Shown piece after piece: positions 51,750 to 60,534 of a stretch of 64,000 nucleotides of DNA. The stretch comes from JAGQSZ01 sp049647585 (lineage in GTDB: Bacteria > Actinomycetota > Acidimicrobiia > Acidimicrobiales > Microtrichaceae). The notes under the pieces were generated by a model. That model was not told the DNA's origin. It ran no database searches and saw nothing but the letters and a program-made list of their open reading frames with translations. A program made the position numbers and the translations under genes. Position 1 is the first letter of the stretch. Each line of letters opens with the position of its first letter. The stretch lies in contig JBARXY010000032.1 in NCBI GenBank assembly GCA_049647585.1, positions 1 to 64,000 of the forward strand, read 5' to 3'.

Positions 51750-53492
51750 ATGAACGAACACGCAGATCCGGCGGACAGTTCCAGCGGGGCCGACGAACTC
51801 GCAGAATGCGCTGCGCTCTACTGGCGACTAGTCCTGGAGTCGAGCCCCATCTCTGCAACGTTCTACGGGGTCCACGACTTCGATGACCGCCTCGACGATC
51901 TGTCGGTCGACGTAGAGGTCGACCAGCGCCGGGACTTCGACCAGGTCAGATCGCGTGCAGCCGCGCTCGACCCGACGACGTTGTCGATGGCGGCGCGAGT
52001 TACCCGCTCGCTCCTGTTGGACCGACTTGAAACTCGTATTGAAGCGATCGACCTGGGCCTGGTTGAAATGTCCTCGGACCACATGGACGGCCCCCACGCA
52101 CAGCTGCTCATGGTCGCTCCCCTGTTGACCTACCCGGAGTCCGCCCATGCGGAAGCCGCGCTGACCCGTTACTCACAGATCCCCAGGCTGCTCGGTCAGG
52201 CGATTGATCGTTTCCGCAACGGTTTGTCAAGAGGAAGGACTCCGGCCGCGGCGGTCCTGGCGCGTTCACTCAGCTCACTCGATCGATATCTCGAATCGGA
52301 TATTGGCGACGATCCTTTCCTCGGTGCCTCCGTCCCGGAGGACTGGGCTGGACGCGAAGCCTGGAGGAGCGAGCTTCTGGACCTGGTGCGCAACCGAATC
52401 CGGCCCGCGTTCGAGGTTTACCGCAATGTCCTGCGCGACGACCTGATGCCGTCGGCCCGACCTGACGAAAAGGCGGGATGGTGCTGGTTGCCCGACGGCG
52501 ACGCGCTCTACCAGGCCCAGATCCGCTCCCATACGAGTATCACTCCGGTGCCCGCAGAACTTCATGCCCTGGGACGCAGCCTCACCGAGGTTTCGCTACC
52601 CGAGGAGTACCGTTCGGTTGCCGGCCGCTGGTTCAGCGCCCTCGGCGAGGACCGTCCCCAGATCGGCCTCGACAAGATGGACGGCCTCTTCGATTTCATT
52701 CGGACCGCACCCCAATTGCGTCACCAGTCCTCCGACGAGGTCATATCGATTGCCGAGACAACAGTTGAGAGAGCGACGGCTGCTATGTCGGAGTGGTTCG
52801 GTCGTCTACCGGTTGCCGAGTGCGTCGTCAGCGCAGTACCCGAGTTCATGGCGGCCGACGCACCCTACGCGTACTACTTCCCACCGGCGGTCGACGGTAC
52901 AAGACCAGGCACCTACTTCATCAACGCAACCGACCCGACGGAATCCTCACGGACCGAGGCCGAGTCGATCGCGTTCCACGAAGCCATTCCGGGCCATCAT
53001 TTGCAGATCGCCATCAGCCAGGAACTCGACGGCCTGCCGGACTTCCAGCGCCACGAGGGGTCGACCGCCTATGTCGAGGGCTGGGGGCTCTATGCCGAGA
53101 GACTCGCCGAGGAGATGGGGCTGTATTCCGATGATCCCTCGCTGGTCGGAATGCTCACTGCTGACTCGTGGCGTTCGGCCCGACTGGTGGTCGACACCGG
53201 CCTTCACGCCCTCGGTTGGAGTCGCCAGCAGGCAATCGACTATTTCGAGGAGTTCACTCCGGTCCCTATGGAGCAGGCCATCTCGGAGGTGGACCGCTAC
53301 ATGGCGATTCCCGGCCAGGCGCTCGCATACAAGGTCGGACAGGTCGAGATCCAGCGACTTCGCAACCATGCCGAACAGAGCCTCGGATCAAGATTCGACA
53401 TCCGATCGTTCCATGATGTCGTACTCGGATCGGGTGCGGTCAGCCTGCCTGTGCTCGAAGAACTGATCACTGACTGGATTGAGACTCGGTAG
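51750..53492 (+). CDS. DUF885 metallopeptidase-like protein
   Basis: A 580-residue DUF885 protein. The metal-binding signature is in ESIAFHEAIPGHHLQIAISQ, with the later Glu in STAYVEGWGLYAERLAEEMG; the C-terminal PGQALAYKVGQVEIQRLR is typical. ATG 51750 has GGGAG 8 bases upstream; an upstream ATG (51735) lacks one. There is no signal peptide in this form, so it would be cytoplasmic. Probably a carboxypeptidase-like zinc enzyme, substrate unknown. Its end overlaps the convergent hydrolase by 26 bases. Confidence 0.85.
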   Translation: MNEHADPADSSSGADELAECAALYWRLVLESSPISATFYGVHDFDDRLDDLSVDVEVDQRRDFDQVRSRAAALDPTTLSMAARVTRSLLLDRLETRIEAIDLGLVEMSSDHMDGPHAQLLMVAPLLTYPESAHAEAALTRYSQIPRLLGQAIDRFRNGLSRGRTPAAAVLARSLSSLDRYLESDIGDDPFLGASVPEDWAGREAWRSELLDLVRNRIRPAFEVYRNVLRDDLMPSARPDEKAGWCWLPDGDALYQAQIRSHTSITPVPAELHALGRSLTEVSLPEEYRSVAGRWFSALGEDRPQIGLDKMDGLFDFIRTAPQLRHQSSDEVISIAETTVERATAAMSEWFGRLPVAECVVSAVPEFMAADAPYAYYFPPAVDGTRPGTYFINATDPTESSRTEAESIAFHEAIPGHHLQIAISQELDGLPDFQRHEGSTAYVEGWGLYAERLAEEMGLYSDDPSLVGMLTADSWRSARLVVDTGLHALGWSRQQAIDYFEEFTPVPMEQAISEVDRYMAIPGQALAYKVGQVEIQRLRNHAEQSLGSRFDIRSFHDVVLGSGAVSLPVLEELITDWIETR

Positions 53493-54543
53493 CCGACTGG
53501 GCCTCGGTCATAGCCAGTTCCTCACGCAGAATCTCGGCGAGCTCCCGGGGCCGGTCACCCTGGATGCTGTGTCCGGCACCGTCGACGACCTGGACCCGGG
53601 CGTCGGGTTTGCGACGCAGTAGTTCCGCTATGTCCTCGGAATCCACCACCGGGCTGTTCGAGCCCTGCAACAGGAGGTAGGGCGCCCGGACGTCCTCGAC
53701 GTCCTGCCACAGGTCACCGAAGATCGGAGCCTCCTCCGGGATGGCGGCGACGGGTGGCTGGGAGGAGGCAACAGTTGCGGTACCGACCCGGGCAGCCGAT
53801 GCGGACGCGATGGTTTCAACCGTCTCCATGGAGCCGGACGCACCGCCCAGGTGGCGTCGGTCGTAGTTCCATTCCCACATTCCGTCGGAACCTTCGACCC
53901 TGTGGGCGTTGTGGAGGATCCCACGACGCAGGGACTCGTGGGACCGGGTCGGGTTGAACTCCACGGTTCGGTCGAAGATCTCCTGGAAGGAACCAAAGGT
54001 CTGGGGGCCCTCGATGAACGCGTGGACATCGGCGGCCTTGTCACGGTTTACGCCCGGGGTCACGTCGATCACAACGAGTCGCCGCACCAGCCAGGGAAAG
54101 ATTGCCGCCACGGCGTTGGCGGTCAGGCCACCGAGCGACATGCCGACGAGAAGACTCGGGTCGGGTGCGAACTCATCCATGATTGCCGCTGCGTCCTCGG
54201 CGTTGGACCGTGGGTTGTAGGCGCCGTCGTCACGCCACGAGGAGTGTCCGTGCCCGCTCAGATCGATGGCCAGAATCGGCGTCGGGTGCAGCGCAAGTGC
54301 CACCGTGTCCCAGGTGTGGGCGTTCTGGGCACCGCCGTGGAGCAACACGATCTGGGGTGTTCCCGTCCCCCACTTGAGCGCCGAGCCGATGCGCCTGTCA
54401 CCGAATTGGTGACTCACCCGCTCCACGGCAACCGGCTTGTCGGCGTCGAGGTGGTACTCGGCGCAGTTCTCCTTGAAGTAGGCGAATTCGTCATAGACGA
54501 AGTTCGGGACGTCGGGACTTCCACCGGGCACAGGGGTCGACAT
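53467..54543 (-). CDS. Alpha/beta hydrolase
   Basis: A protein of about 358 residues with the alpha/beta-hydrolase fold: oxyanion HG in IVLLHGGAQNAHTWD, AIDLSGHGHSSW, nucleophile elbow LLVGMSLGGLTANA (Ser), acid candidate in LLLQGSNSPVVDSEDIA, and His in VVDGAGHSIQGDRP. ATG 54543 (MSTPVPGG) follows GAGGATG; a longer in-frame start at 54612 would overlap the divergent gene. Substrate unknown. Confidence 0.87.
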   Translation of the reverse strand: MSTPVPGGSPDVPNFVYDEFAYFKENCAEYHLDADKPVAVERVSHQFGDRRIGSALKWGTGTPQIVLLHGGAQNAHTWDTVALALHPTPILAIDLSGHGHSSWRDDGAYNPRSNAEDAAAIMDEFAPDPSLLVGMSLGGLTANAVAAIFPWLVRRLVVIDVTPGVNRDKAADVHAFIEGPQTFGSFQEIFDRTVEFNPTRSHESLRRGILHNAHRVEGSDGMWEWNYDRRHLGGASGSMETVETIASASAARVGTATVASSQPPVAAIPEEAPIFGDLWQDVEDVRAPYLLLQGSNSPVVDSEDIAELLRRKPDARVQVVDGAGHSIQGDRPRELAEILREELAMTEAQSATESQSSQ

Positions 54544-54599
54544 CAACTCATCCTCGCGCGACCCATCAGGTTTGGTGAGCAAATGCCGATTGAATAGTG

Positions 54600-55238
54600 A
54601 TGGCTGCCTCATCCACCGCCCCGAACTCGATCGTCAGGCCGGTCCAACATGCTGCCCCCGATGCTGCCTCAGATGCTGCCTCGGACCCGGCTTCGCCTAT
54701 CTGGTTGACCCATCATCACCACACGCAAAGGTGTGCCGAGGTTGGCGGCCACCTTGTGTGTCGTCGATGCCTGGTGCTCTACCCGACCGTGCTGGCGACC
54801 AGCGTCGCTGCCGCAGTCCTTTTGGGTGACTCGGTTCTGGGTTCCTCGTCGCAGTCCGCGGTCCCTGCTATCTGGCTACTTCTCGTCCCGATGGTCATTG
54901 AGTGGACCCTTGAACACGCCGGGCGTGTCGCGTACTCACCACGGCGACAGATGGCCGTGTCGTTCGCCGCGGGTATCGGCGGAGGTTTGGCGCTTGCGAT
55001 CCACGCCTTCGACCCCTTCAACCTGCGAGCGACCCTGCCGGTCGCCGCAACCGCCGCCGCATGTCTGACGTCAGTGCTGCTGTCCCGACCCGCAAAGGCC
55101 ACATCTTCGGCGTCGGCATCGACCGATCTCGACGCTAACTGGCTCGTGCGTCACGAGACCGAAGAGGCCGAGCGCACCGCCCGACTCACGGCACTTCTTG
55201 GTGACGCGCCGACCACGACGAGTCGCACAAGTGACTGA
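54600..55238 (+). CDS. DUF2085-like membrane protein
   Basis: About 212 residues. An Ala-rich leader is followed by HHHHTQRCAEVGGHLVCRRCLVLYPTV, the His/Cys signature of DUF2085-like small membrane proteins, then three or four membrane helices (LATSVAAAVLLGD, AIWLLLVPMVIEWTL, MAVSFAAGIGGGLALAI, LPVAATAAACLTSV). The HH and C-x-x-C pattern may bind a metal. Divergent from the hydrolase. Role unknown. Confidence 0.7.
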   Translation: MAASSTAPNSIVRPVQHAAPDAASDAASDPASPIWLTHHHHTQRCAEVGGHLVCRRCLVLYPTVLATSVAAAVLLGDSVLGSSSQSAVPAIWLLLVPMVIEWTLEHAGRVAYSPRRQMAVSFAAGIGGGLALAIHAFDPFNLRATLPVAATAAACLTSVLLSRPAKATSSASASTDLDANWLVRHETEEAERTARLTALLGDAPTTTSRTSD

Positions 55239-55389
55239 CCGACCAATTGGTCGAGAGTGACATATATGTATGACCTAGGACCCCGATAGGTGCGTGTGCA
55301 CCCCTGACGCACCGCTAGTCTCCGTCCGTTGATTGTGGACGGGGCTTCGGCGAATTCGCCGTTTGCTCTGGCGATTTTAGGGGAGCTAC

Positions 55390-57801
55390 ATGGCTATACG
55401 TCTTGGATCCAAGCCGTACCTGAGGATTCCAGTACTACTGCTTGTGTCGACGGCCATGCTGCTGTCCGGGTGTACCAGCTCTGGCGACACGGCGACGAAG
55501 GATGGGACGAAGGGCGAACTGAGCGGCATCCGTTCCCTCGGCGACAACGCCTCGAGTGCCGACTACGCGGTCCGCGGGAGTGTCAACCAGGCGTCGGCAA
55601 CGGGTGCTGAAAGGGGAGCGAAGCTCGGTCTCTACGACGACTCCGGAAACGCGGTCGCTACACAGGTCGCGGACGCTCAGGGTTCGGTTCTGTTCCGCCT
55701 GGTGGAGCCCGGCAAATACCGCATCGCCACCACCGACGGCAAGGAGATCGCGTCCGATCCGATCGAGGTGATCGACGAGAAGGATTCACTGCCTGATCCC
55801 TCCTTCTACAAGGACCAGAAGCTCGTAAAGGGTTTCCAGTACATCACCACACGTGACGGCACGACCTTGTCGACGATGGTCACCCTGCCGGGACCGATCG
55901 AGGACGGCCCCTACCCGACTGTGGTCGAGTACTCGGGATACAGCCCCTCGAAGCCGGCGACGAATCTGATCAAGGATCGCTGGGACGAGGTCAAGAAGTC
56001 TCTCCCAGCGGGCCTGACACTCGACGCCGTGTGCGCAATCGCGAACTTCGCCTGTGAAGCTCCCGATCAGCCCTCGTCCCTCATGGCGAGCGCATTGGGT
56101 TACGCGGTCGTCAGCGTGAATATGCGAGGCACCGGATGCTCCGGTGGCGCCTACGACTTCTTCGAACCGCTGCAGATTCTCGACGGCTACGACGTGGTCG
56201 AAACCGCTGCGGCCCAGCCCTGGGTGCTCAACAACAAGGTAGGAATGGTCGGCCTGTCCTATCCGGGCATCTCACAGCTGTTCGTTGCCGCTGCCAATCC
56301 ACCGAGTCTTGCGGCCATAGCTCCGCTGTCGGTCTATGACGACACCGCCCGCGGTGTGCTCGCGCCCGGGGGCATCTTCAACGAGGGCTTTGCACTGAGT
56401 TGGGCAGAAGCGGTCCTCAACGACGCAAAGCCCTACGGCCAGGCTTGGACCAAGGACCGGGTCGAGAAGGAGGGCGACAAGATCTGCGCCGATAATCAGC
56501 TGCTGCGGCTCCAGAATGTCGACGCCGTATCGAAGGCCAAGGAGTATCCGTACTACGAGCCGTCGGTCGCCGATCCGCTCAACCCATCGTTGTTCGTCGA
56601 CCGTATAGACGTGCCTGTATACCTGACCGGTGCGTTCCAGGACGAGCAGACAGGCGGACGGTTCCCTCTTCTGTTCAACAGCTTCACAAAGGCTCCCGTG
56701 GTGAAGTTCACCGCTTGGAACGGCGCTCACGCCGACGGTTTCCAGCCCGCGAACCTCGTCGAGTGGAAGACGTTCCTGGACTTCTACGTAGCCGGGAAGC
56801 TGACTCCGCGTTCCATCGCAGCCGACCTGTTCATTCCGCTTGTCAGCGAAGAGGTCTTCGGCAGCCAGATGGCCCTACCGCCGCAACGAATGTTCGACGA
56901 GGAATCCACCTTCGAAGCCAAGAAGGCCGCGTACGAGGCCGAGGACCCCATCCGTCTACGTCTGGAAAGCGGCGCAGGAGACCTCGACCATGTCGGCTCG
57001 CCTGTATCGACACTCGACTTCCGCACCAGTTCATGGCCACTTCCCGACACCACTCCCTGGGCGCTGTATTTCCAGCCCGACGGCAGCCTGTCCGAGGAGC
57101 CGTCAACAGAGGGCGACGCCAGCGCAAGCAGCTTCAAGGTCACACCTGAGCTCGCCAAACTGCGCACCTTCAACGGCGACAACGACAACGATCTGTTCCG
57201 CGCCGACGTGAAATACGACTGGCGCAACGACGTCGATGGTCAGGCGACCGTCTTCCTGAGCGAACCACTCAAGTCCGACAAGGTTCTCATCGGGTCAGCC
57301 AGCGCGGACCTCTGGGTACATTCCATCACCGGCGAGGCCGATCTGGGAGTCACACTTTCCGAGGTACGACCCGATGGCAAGGAGACCTACATCCAGTCCG
57401 GCACCTTGCGGGCCACCCAGCGTGCGTTGACCAAGAGTTCGACCGAACTGCTTCCCCAGCATTCAAATCTGAAGTCGGATTCGGCTCCGTTGCCCAAGGA
57501 TGGCTACGAAGAGGCACGGGTCGAGATTTTCCCGTTCAGCCAGATCGTGCGCGCAGGTTCGAGGATCAGAATCTCGGTTCACACACCCGGTGGCGACAAG
57601 GCGCGTTGGAACTACATCATCGCCAAGCAGCCCAAGGGATCGACCATCGAGATCGGCCATTCCAAGGACATGCCGTCCAGGCTGGTTCTTCCGGAGGTTG
57701 GCGGAATCACGGGCTATCCGGCGACACTTCCGCCCTGCCCCGGGCTGCGCGCACAGCCGTGTCGAAGCTTCGCTGCGTACAAGAACACCCCTGCGCCGTG
57801 A
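55390..57801 (+). CDS. CocE/NonD-family hydrolase lipoprotein
   Basis: An 803-residue secreted lipoprotein: signal peptide with the lipobox LLSGC at residues 22-26, then a prealbumin-like Ig domain (about 55-115, GKYRIATTDGKEI), then an S15/CocE alpha/beta hydrolase (VEYSGYSPSK; nucleophile in VGMVGLSYPGISQLF; His candidate in FTAWNGAHADGFQP) and a C-terminal jelly roll (ASADLWVHSITGEADLGV, VRAGSRIRISVHTPGGD). ATG 55390 has GGGGAG upstream. Probably an exported esterase or X-Pro peptidase; substrate unknown. Confidence 0.87.
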   Translation: MAIRLGSKPYLRIPVLLLVSTAMLLSGCTSSGDTATKDGTKGELSGIRSLGDNASSADYAVRGSVNQASATGAERGAKLGLYDDSGNAVATQVADAQGSVLFRLVEPGKYRIATTDGKEIASDPIEVIDEKDSLPDPSFYKDQKLVKGFQYITTRDGTTLSTMVTLPGPIEDGPYPTVVEYSGYSPSKPATNLIKDRWDEVKKSLPAGLTLDAVCAIANFACEAPDQPSSLMASALGYAVVSVNMRGTGCSGGAYDFFEPLQILDGYDVVETAAAQPWVLNNKVGMVGLSYPGISQLFVAAANPPSLAAIAPLSVYDDTARGVLAPGGIFNEGFALSWAEAVLNDAKPYGQAWTKDRVEKEGDKICADNQLLRLQNVDAVSKAKEYPYYEPSVADPLNPSLFVDRIDVPVYLTGAFQDEQTGGRFPLLFNSFTKAPVVKFTAWNGAHADGFQPANLVEWKTFLDFYVAGKLTPRSIAADLFIPLVSEEVFGSQMALPPQRMFDEESTFEAKKAAYEAEDPIRLRLESGAGDLDHVGSPVSTLDFRTSSWPLPDTTPWALYFQPDGSLSEEPSTEGDASASSFKVTPELAKLRTFNGDNDNDLFRADVKYDWRNDVDGQATVFLSEPLKSDKVLIGSASADLWVHSITGEADLGVTLSEVRPDGKETYIQSGTLRATQRALTKSSTELLPQHSNLKSDSAPLPKDGYEEARVEIFPFSQIVRAGSRIRISVHTPGGDKARWNYIIAKQPKGSTIEIGHSKDMPSRLVLPEVGGITGYPATLPPCPGLRAQPCRSFAAYKNTPAP

Positions 57802-57848
57802 GCGTGTCGCGGGTCCGACGAACCTGACGCTAAGGTGTCACGTCCACT

Positions 57849-57919
57849 GGCGACGTGGCCGAGTGGTTAGGCAGAGGCCTGCAAAGCCTTGCACAGGGGT
57901 TCGATTCCCCTCGTCGCCT
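57849..57919 (+). tRNA. tRNA-Cys(GCA)
   Basis: Acceptor GGCGACG/CGTCGCC, D loop AGTGGTTAGGCAG, anticodon loop CTGCAAA with anticodon GCA, T arm AGGGGTTCGATTCCCCT, discriminator U as required for Cys. CCA is not encoded. A terminator follows. Confidence 0.95.
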
Positions 57920-57945
57920 CAAAATTGATGTCATTCGACATCACG

Positions 57946-57974
57946 GACCCCTGGACCGATCCGGTTCAGGGGTC
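57946..57974 (+). terminator. Terminator after tRNA-Cys
   Basis: GACCCCTGGACCG (57946-57958) pairs with CGGTTCAGGGGTC (57962-57974) with one G-T pair, followed by TTGTTCTTT. Confidence 0.8.
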
Positions 57975-58061
57975 TTGTTCTTTCCGGATCGGAACTGAGC
58001 CCGGTCAGCGCCAACTCGTGTCCGAACCGGCGGTCCGCCAAATCTGGGGCAAGCTCTTTGG

Positions 58062-58625
58062 GTGAGCAATACCAATGACCAGTGGCATGCCCCGGACCAG
58101 GCCAATGTCGACGCGAGCAGTTCGCCTCCACATATCAGCTACGGCAACGGCGCACCGCTCGGTGGAGCACTTCCTGTTGTGGGGTTCGACAAGCCGCCGG
58201 CCGATCGACGAGATCTGATCTTGACGACGATTCTGCTGGCATCTGCGATCGTTGCGGGGGCATCCAGTCTGATGCCATGGCGCGACTATGCGTGGCAGTT
58301 CAGCGAACGTATCGAGGAGACCGGTTGGGTCCGATCCGATGGCAGCCTTGGTCGAGGCTGGATCACGGTGGCCATCGCGGTTCTGGTGGCAGTCGGAGGC
58401 GTACTCATCGCAGCAGAACGCACGCGTTCGGGCCGCTTCATAGCCCTGGCCAGCGGCATAGCGCTGATGACCGCTTCGATCGTCGAATGGGGAATCGGGG
58501 ACGGCGGAAGCCGGAACGGTCCGGGTATGGGTCTTTGGGTGGAGCTGGCAGTCGGAGCGATCGTGGTTCTTGCCATCGGGATGCTCGAGCCGTCGGGTAC
58601 GCCGCGAAGGAAGCCCGTGGACTGA
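58062..58625 (+). CDS. Four-TM hypothetical membrane protein
   Basis: A 187-residue protein starting at GTG 58062. A Pro/Gly-rich cytoplasmic stretch of about 48 residues precedes four membrane helices (LILTTILLASAIVAGASS, ITVAIAVLVAVGGVLIA, FIALASGIALMTASIVEW, LWVELAVGAIVVLAIGML). A polar loop (YAWQFSERIEETGW) lies between helices 1 and 2. Found between two tRNA genes. No family recognised. Confidence 0.65.
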   Translation: MSNTNDQWHAPDQANVDASSSPPHISYGNGAPLGGALPVVGFDKPPADRRDLILTTILLASAIVAGASSLMPWRDYAWQFSERIEETGWVRSDGSLGRGWITVAIAVLVAVGGVLIAAERTRSGRFIALASGIALMTASIVEWGIGDGGSRNGPGMGLWVELAVGAIVVLAIGMLEPSGTPRRKPVD

Positions 58626-58683
58626 GGGCGGCTGTCCGGGATGTCCTGAACGACACCCAGTGCTGCTACATTGTCGACCTCTC

Positions 58684-58759
58684 GGGCGTATAGCTCAGCT
58701 GGCAGAGCGCTTCCTCGACACGGAAGAGGTCCACGGTTCAAGTCCGTGTACGCCCACCA
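58684..58759 (+). tRNA. tRNA-Val(GAC)
   Basis: Acceptor GGGCGTA/TACGCCC, D arm GCTCAGCTGGCAGAGC, anticodon loop TCGACAC with anticodon GAC, T arm CACGGTTCAAGTCCGTG, discriminator A and encoded CCA (58757-58759). Its 3' end and terminator are duplicated at 60429-60468. Confidence 0.95.
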
Positions 58760-58788
58760 CCCGAAACCCCTGCTACGGCGGGGGTTTC
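58748..58788. repeat. Left direct repeat of tRNA-Val islet (tRNA 3' end plus terminator)
   Basis: GTACGCCCACCACC, one extra C, then GAAACCCCTGCTACGGCG and GGGGTTTC. The same sequence without the extra C lies at 60429-60468. It covers the last 10 tRNA bases with CCA, and the hairpin GAAACCCC/GGGGTTTC (58763-58788), which is the tRNA terminator. Confidence 0.85.
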
Positions 58789-58799
58789 CTCGTTTTCCG

Positions 58800-58907
58800 C
58801 CTCTCACGCTGAGTCGGGCGGCTTCGCCATTCGCGCGCGCTTCGACCGCTTCCTTCAACGACGAGTCGAGTCGCACGGGTACGACGATCAGGCTCACTCG
58901 CGAATGA
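58800..58907 (-). pseudogene. Ribbon-helix-helix antitoxin fragment
   Basis: The minus strand reads VSLIVVPVRLDSSLKEAVEA, then RANGEAARLS, like the strand and first helix of Arc/MetJ-type antitoxins. The frame then runs into the tRNA terminator without homology, so the gene was cut at the islet edge. Short, thus uncertain. Confidence 0.35.
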
Positions 58908-59009
58908 CCGCCAGCCGGCGTTGTGGGCCGGTCCGTTGAGAGGTCACGGAGAGAATCGGTGGTAGCCGGCTCTCTTGGAGGCGACGGCTGGCATGGGCAT
59001 GATGGTCCT

Positions 59010-59531
59010 ATGGAAACTGGGGATTCGGACGTTCTACGACCTGAGCTCCTCGCTGCGATGCTCGCGCTGGGTCTGTTGAAAGGTCGAATAGCCGAGTCGA
59101 TCCCGATGTCAGCTGCCTGGTGGATCGTTGAGGGTATCGACAGTGTCGAAGTGACGCGACTAGCCGGACTCTCGGGGACCGACACCTATGAGGTGCGCGA
59201 CGTCCTCCGATCTGCGCTGGACGCAATGGGAATTGAAATCCCGTCGAGTGCGGTTGCGGTCCCTGTCGTGTTCGATGAGCTTGCGAGGCGCTACCTCGCC
59301 GGCCTATCCAACGAACGCTCCGTTGTCAGCGATGTGGAGCAGATCTACATCGACTCGGGATACCTGGATGAGGTATCGAACCAACCCCTGGGTAAGACCT
59401 ACGGTCTCGATGACGAGTGGGGCGCTGGCTGGGGTCGAACCGACACCGAGATCATTGCGGAGGTGAAAGCGCTCTGCGAGGAGCAGATCCGGTACGGCGA
59501 GCCTAATCAAACACAGACCCGAGAGCTCTAA
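59010..59531 (+). CDS. Hypothetical protein of the tRNA-Val islet
   Basis: A 173-residue acidic, mostly helical protein (LRPELLAAMLALGLLKGRIA, YEVRDVLRSALDAMGIEI, VFDELARRYLAGLSNERS, DTEIIAEVKALCEEQI). No motif, signal peptide or membrane helix. ATG 59010 is taken; the frame is open upstream to 58923 without better support. The size and acidity suit an immunity or accessory protein, but no family is recognised. Confidence 0.55.
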   Translation: METGDSDVLRPELLAAMLALGLLKGRIAESIPMSAAWWIVEGIDSVEVTRLAGLSGTDTYEVRDVLRSALDAMGIEIPSSAVAVPVVFDELARRYLAGLSNERSVVSDVEQIYIDSGYLDEVSNQPLGKTYGLDDEWGAGWGRTDTEIIAEVKALCEEQIRYGEPNQTQTREL

Positions 59532-59840
59532 GCTTCTGCGACCATCAAGATGGTTTGCAGCCCCGAGGGATCGGAGCGGCCACATCCACCCTTCACCTTT
59601 GCTGAAGAAGTCGGTCTGTCGAGCTATTCGCCCGCCGCCGAAGCGCACATGATCCGGGTCGAGGTGCTCGACAGCCACCACGTCGATGTCATCGTCGGCT
59701 TCGTCTCCTCGCAACCCATGCGTAGTCACTGTGAACTGACCCCGGCAGTGGATCTATAGCGGCGGCATCGTCGAGCAGCCCACCCAACCAGCAATAGGTG
59801 GCGGGTAGAAATGCAGCGTCATACCAGATATCACTTACGT
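59532..59840. other. Intergenic stretch in the islet
   Basis: No gene could be supported in about 300 bases before the RHH gene. The right end holds the operator listed separately. Confidence 0.4.
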
Positions 59841-59846
59841 ATGACG
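59817..59846 (+). promoter_or_regulatory. Palindromic operator over the RHH start codon
   Basis: CGTCATAC (59817-59824) and GTATGACG (59839-59846) are perfect 8-bp arms separated by 14 bases; the right arm contains the ATG at 59841. A ribbon-helix-helix antitoxin binding here would block its own expression. Confidence 0.6.
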
Positions 59847-60095
59847 ATGCTCAGTTTTCGGGTCGAAGACCGCGAGGCCAAGGAAGCTCAGAAGTGGGCG
59901 GAGGCACTAGGTGTCGACCGCTCCGAACTGTTGCGTGAGGCGCTCCGCCGCCACCTGAACCGGTTGGCGTCGGAGGGTGACAGTGATCGTTGGACGGCCA
60001 CGCCGCTCGACCAGGGCGAGCAAGCGTTGGGCTCGATCGCCGACTGGGGACCTGCTGAGGATTGGTCAGACTGGGCTGTCGATGCAGCGCGGTGA
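59841..60095 (+). CDS. Ribbon-helix-helix antitoxin
   Basis: An 84-residue protein: N-terminal RHH DNA-binding domain (MTMLSFRVEDREAKEAQKWA, then LGVDRSELLREALRRHL) and an acidic Trp-rich tail (IADWGPAEDWSDWAVD) of the kind that blocks MazF/PemK toxins. The toxin frame begins at ATG 60082, 14 bases inside this gene. ATG 59841 is chosen since homology starts there and the operator covers it. Confidence 0.75.
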   Translation: MTMLSFRVEDREAKEAQKWAEALGVDRSELLREALRRHLNRLASEGDSDRWTATPLDQGEQALGSIADWGPAEDWSDWAVDAAR

Positions 60096-60389
60096 AATCT
60101 GGTGTCGCTACGACACCCAGAGGCAACCGGCCCAGTGCTGATACTGACCCGCGAACCTGTAGCAGATCGCATCGGCTCGATCGTCGTCGCCGCTCTGACT
60201 CGAACTCGCCGCGGGCTCGCTTCTGAACTAGCGCTCACGGAGGACGACGGCGTTCCGACCGAAAGCGTGGTCAACTTCGACATTCTCCACACGATTCCTC
60301 GGGAGACGTTCCGCCGGAGGGTGGCGATACTGACACCGAAGCGCATGGCTGAGGCATGCAGGACACTCCAAGCAGCCACTGGCTGCTGA
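60082..60389 (+). pseudogene. MazF/PemK-type toxin with N-terminal frameshift
   Basis: From ATG 60082 the frame reads MQRGEIWCRYDT, the usual MazF start with the first beta strand, then soon hits a stop. The remaining toxin (GPVLILTREPVADRIGSIVV, SVVNFDILHTIPRETF) is in another frame to 60389. Adding one C in the ACACCC run near 60112 would restore a single frame of about 102 residues. The other frame alone, from GTG 60102, lacks the first strand. An indel in a homopolymer could be decay, phase variation or an assembly error. Confidence 0.65.
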
Positions 60390-60428
60390 TCCACTGTTAT
60401 ACGGGTGATCCACAGATGGGTCAGTGGG

Positions 60429-60468
60429 GTACGCCCACCACCGAAACCCCTGCTACGGCGGGGGTTTC
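60429..60468. repeat. Right direct repeat of tRNA-Val islet
   Basis: A copy of the tRNA-Val 3' end with CCA plus its terminator, without the rest of the tRNA. The hairpin GAAACCCC (60443-60450)/GGGGTTTC (60461-60468) is followed by ATAGTATTTTT, a better T-run than the original. Confidence 0.85.
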
Positions 60469-60534
60469 ATAGTATTTTTCGTTCCACATGAATGACGCTT
60501 GCGCTAACACCATTCCGAGTGCATAGTGAACTGA

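Noticed and set aside
58286..59185. Minus-strand frame with the peptide YTDLNRGPLPC
   Set aside because: This peptide is a well-known artefact of translating antisense to a tRNA; only the short RHH-like piece next to it was kept.
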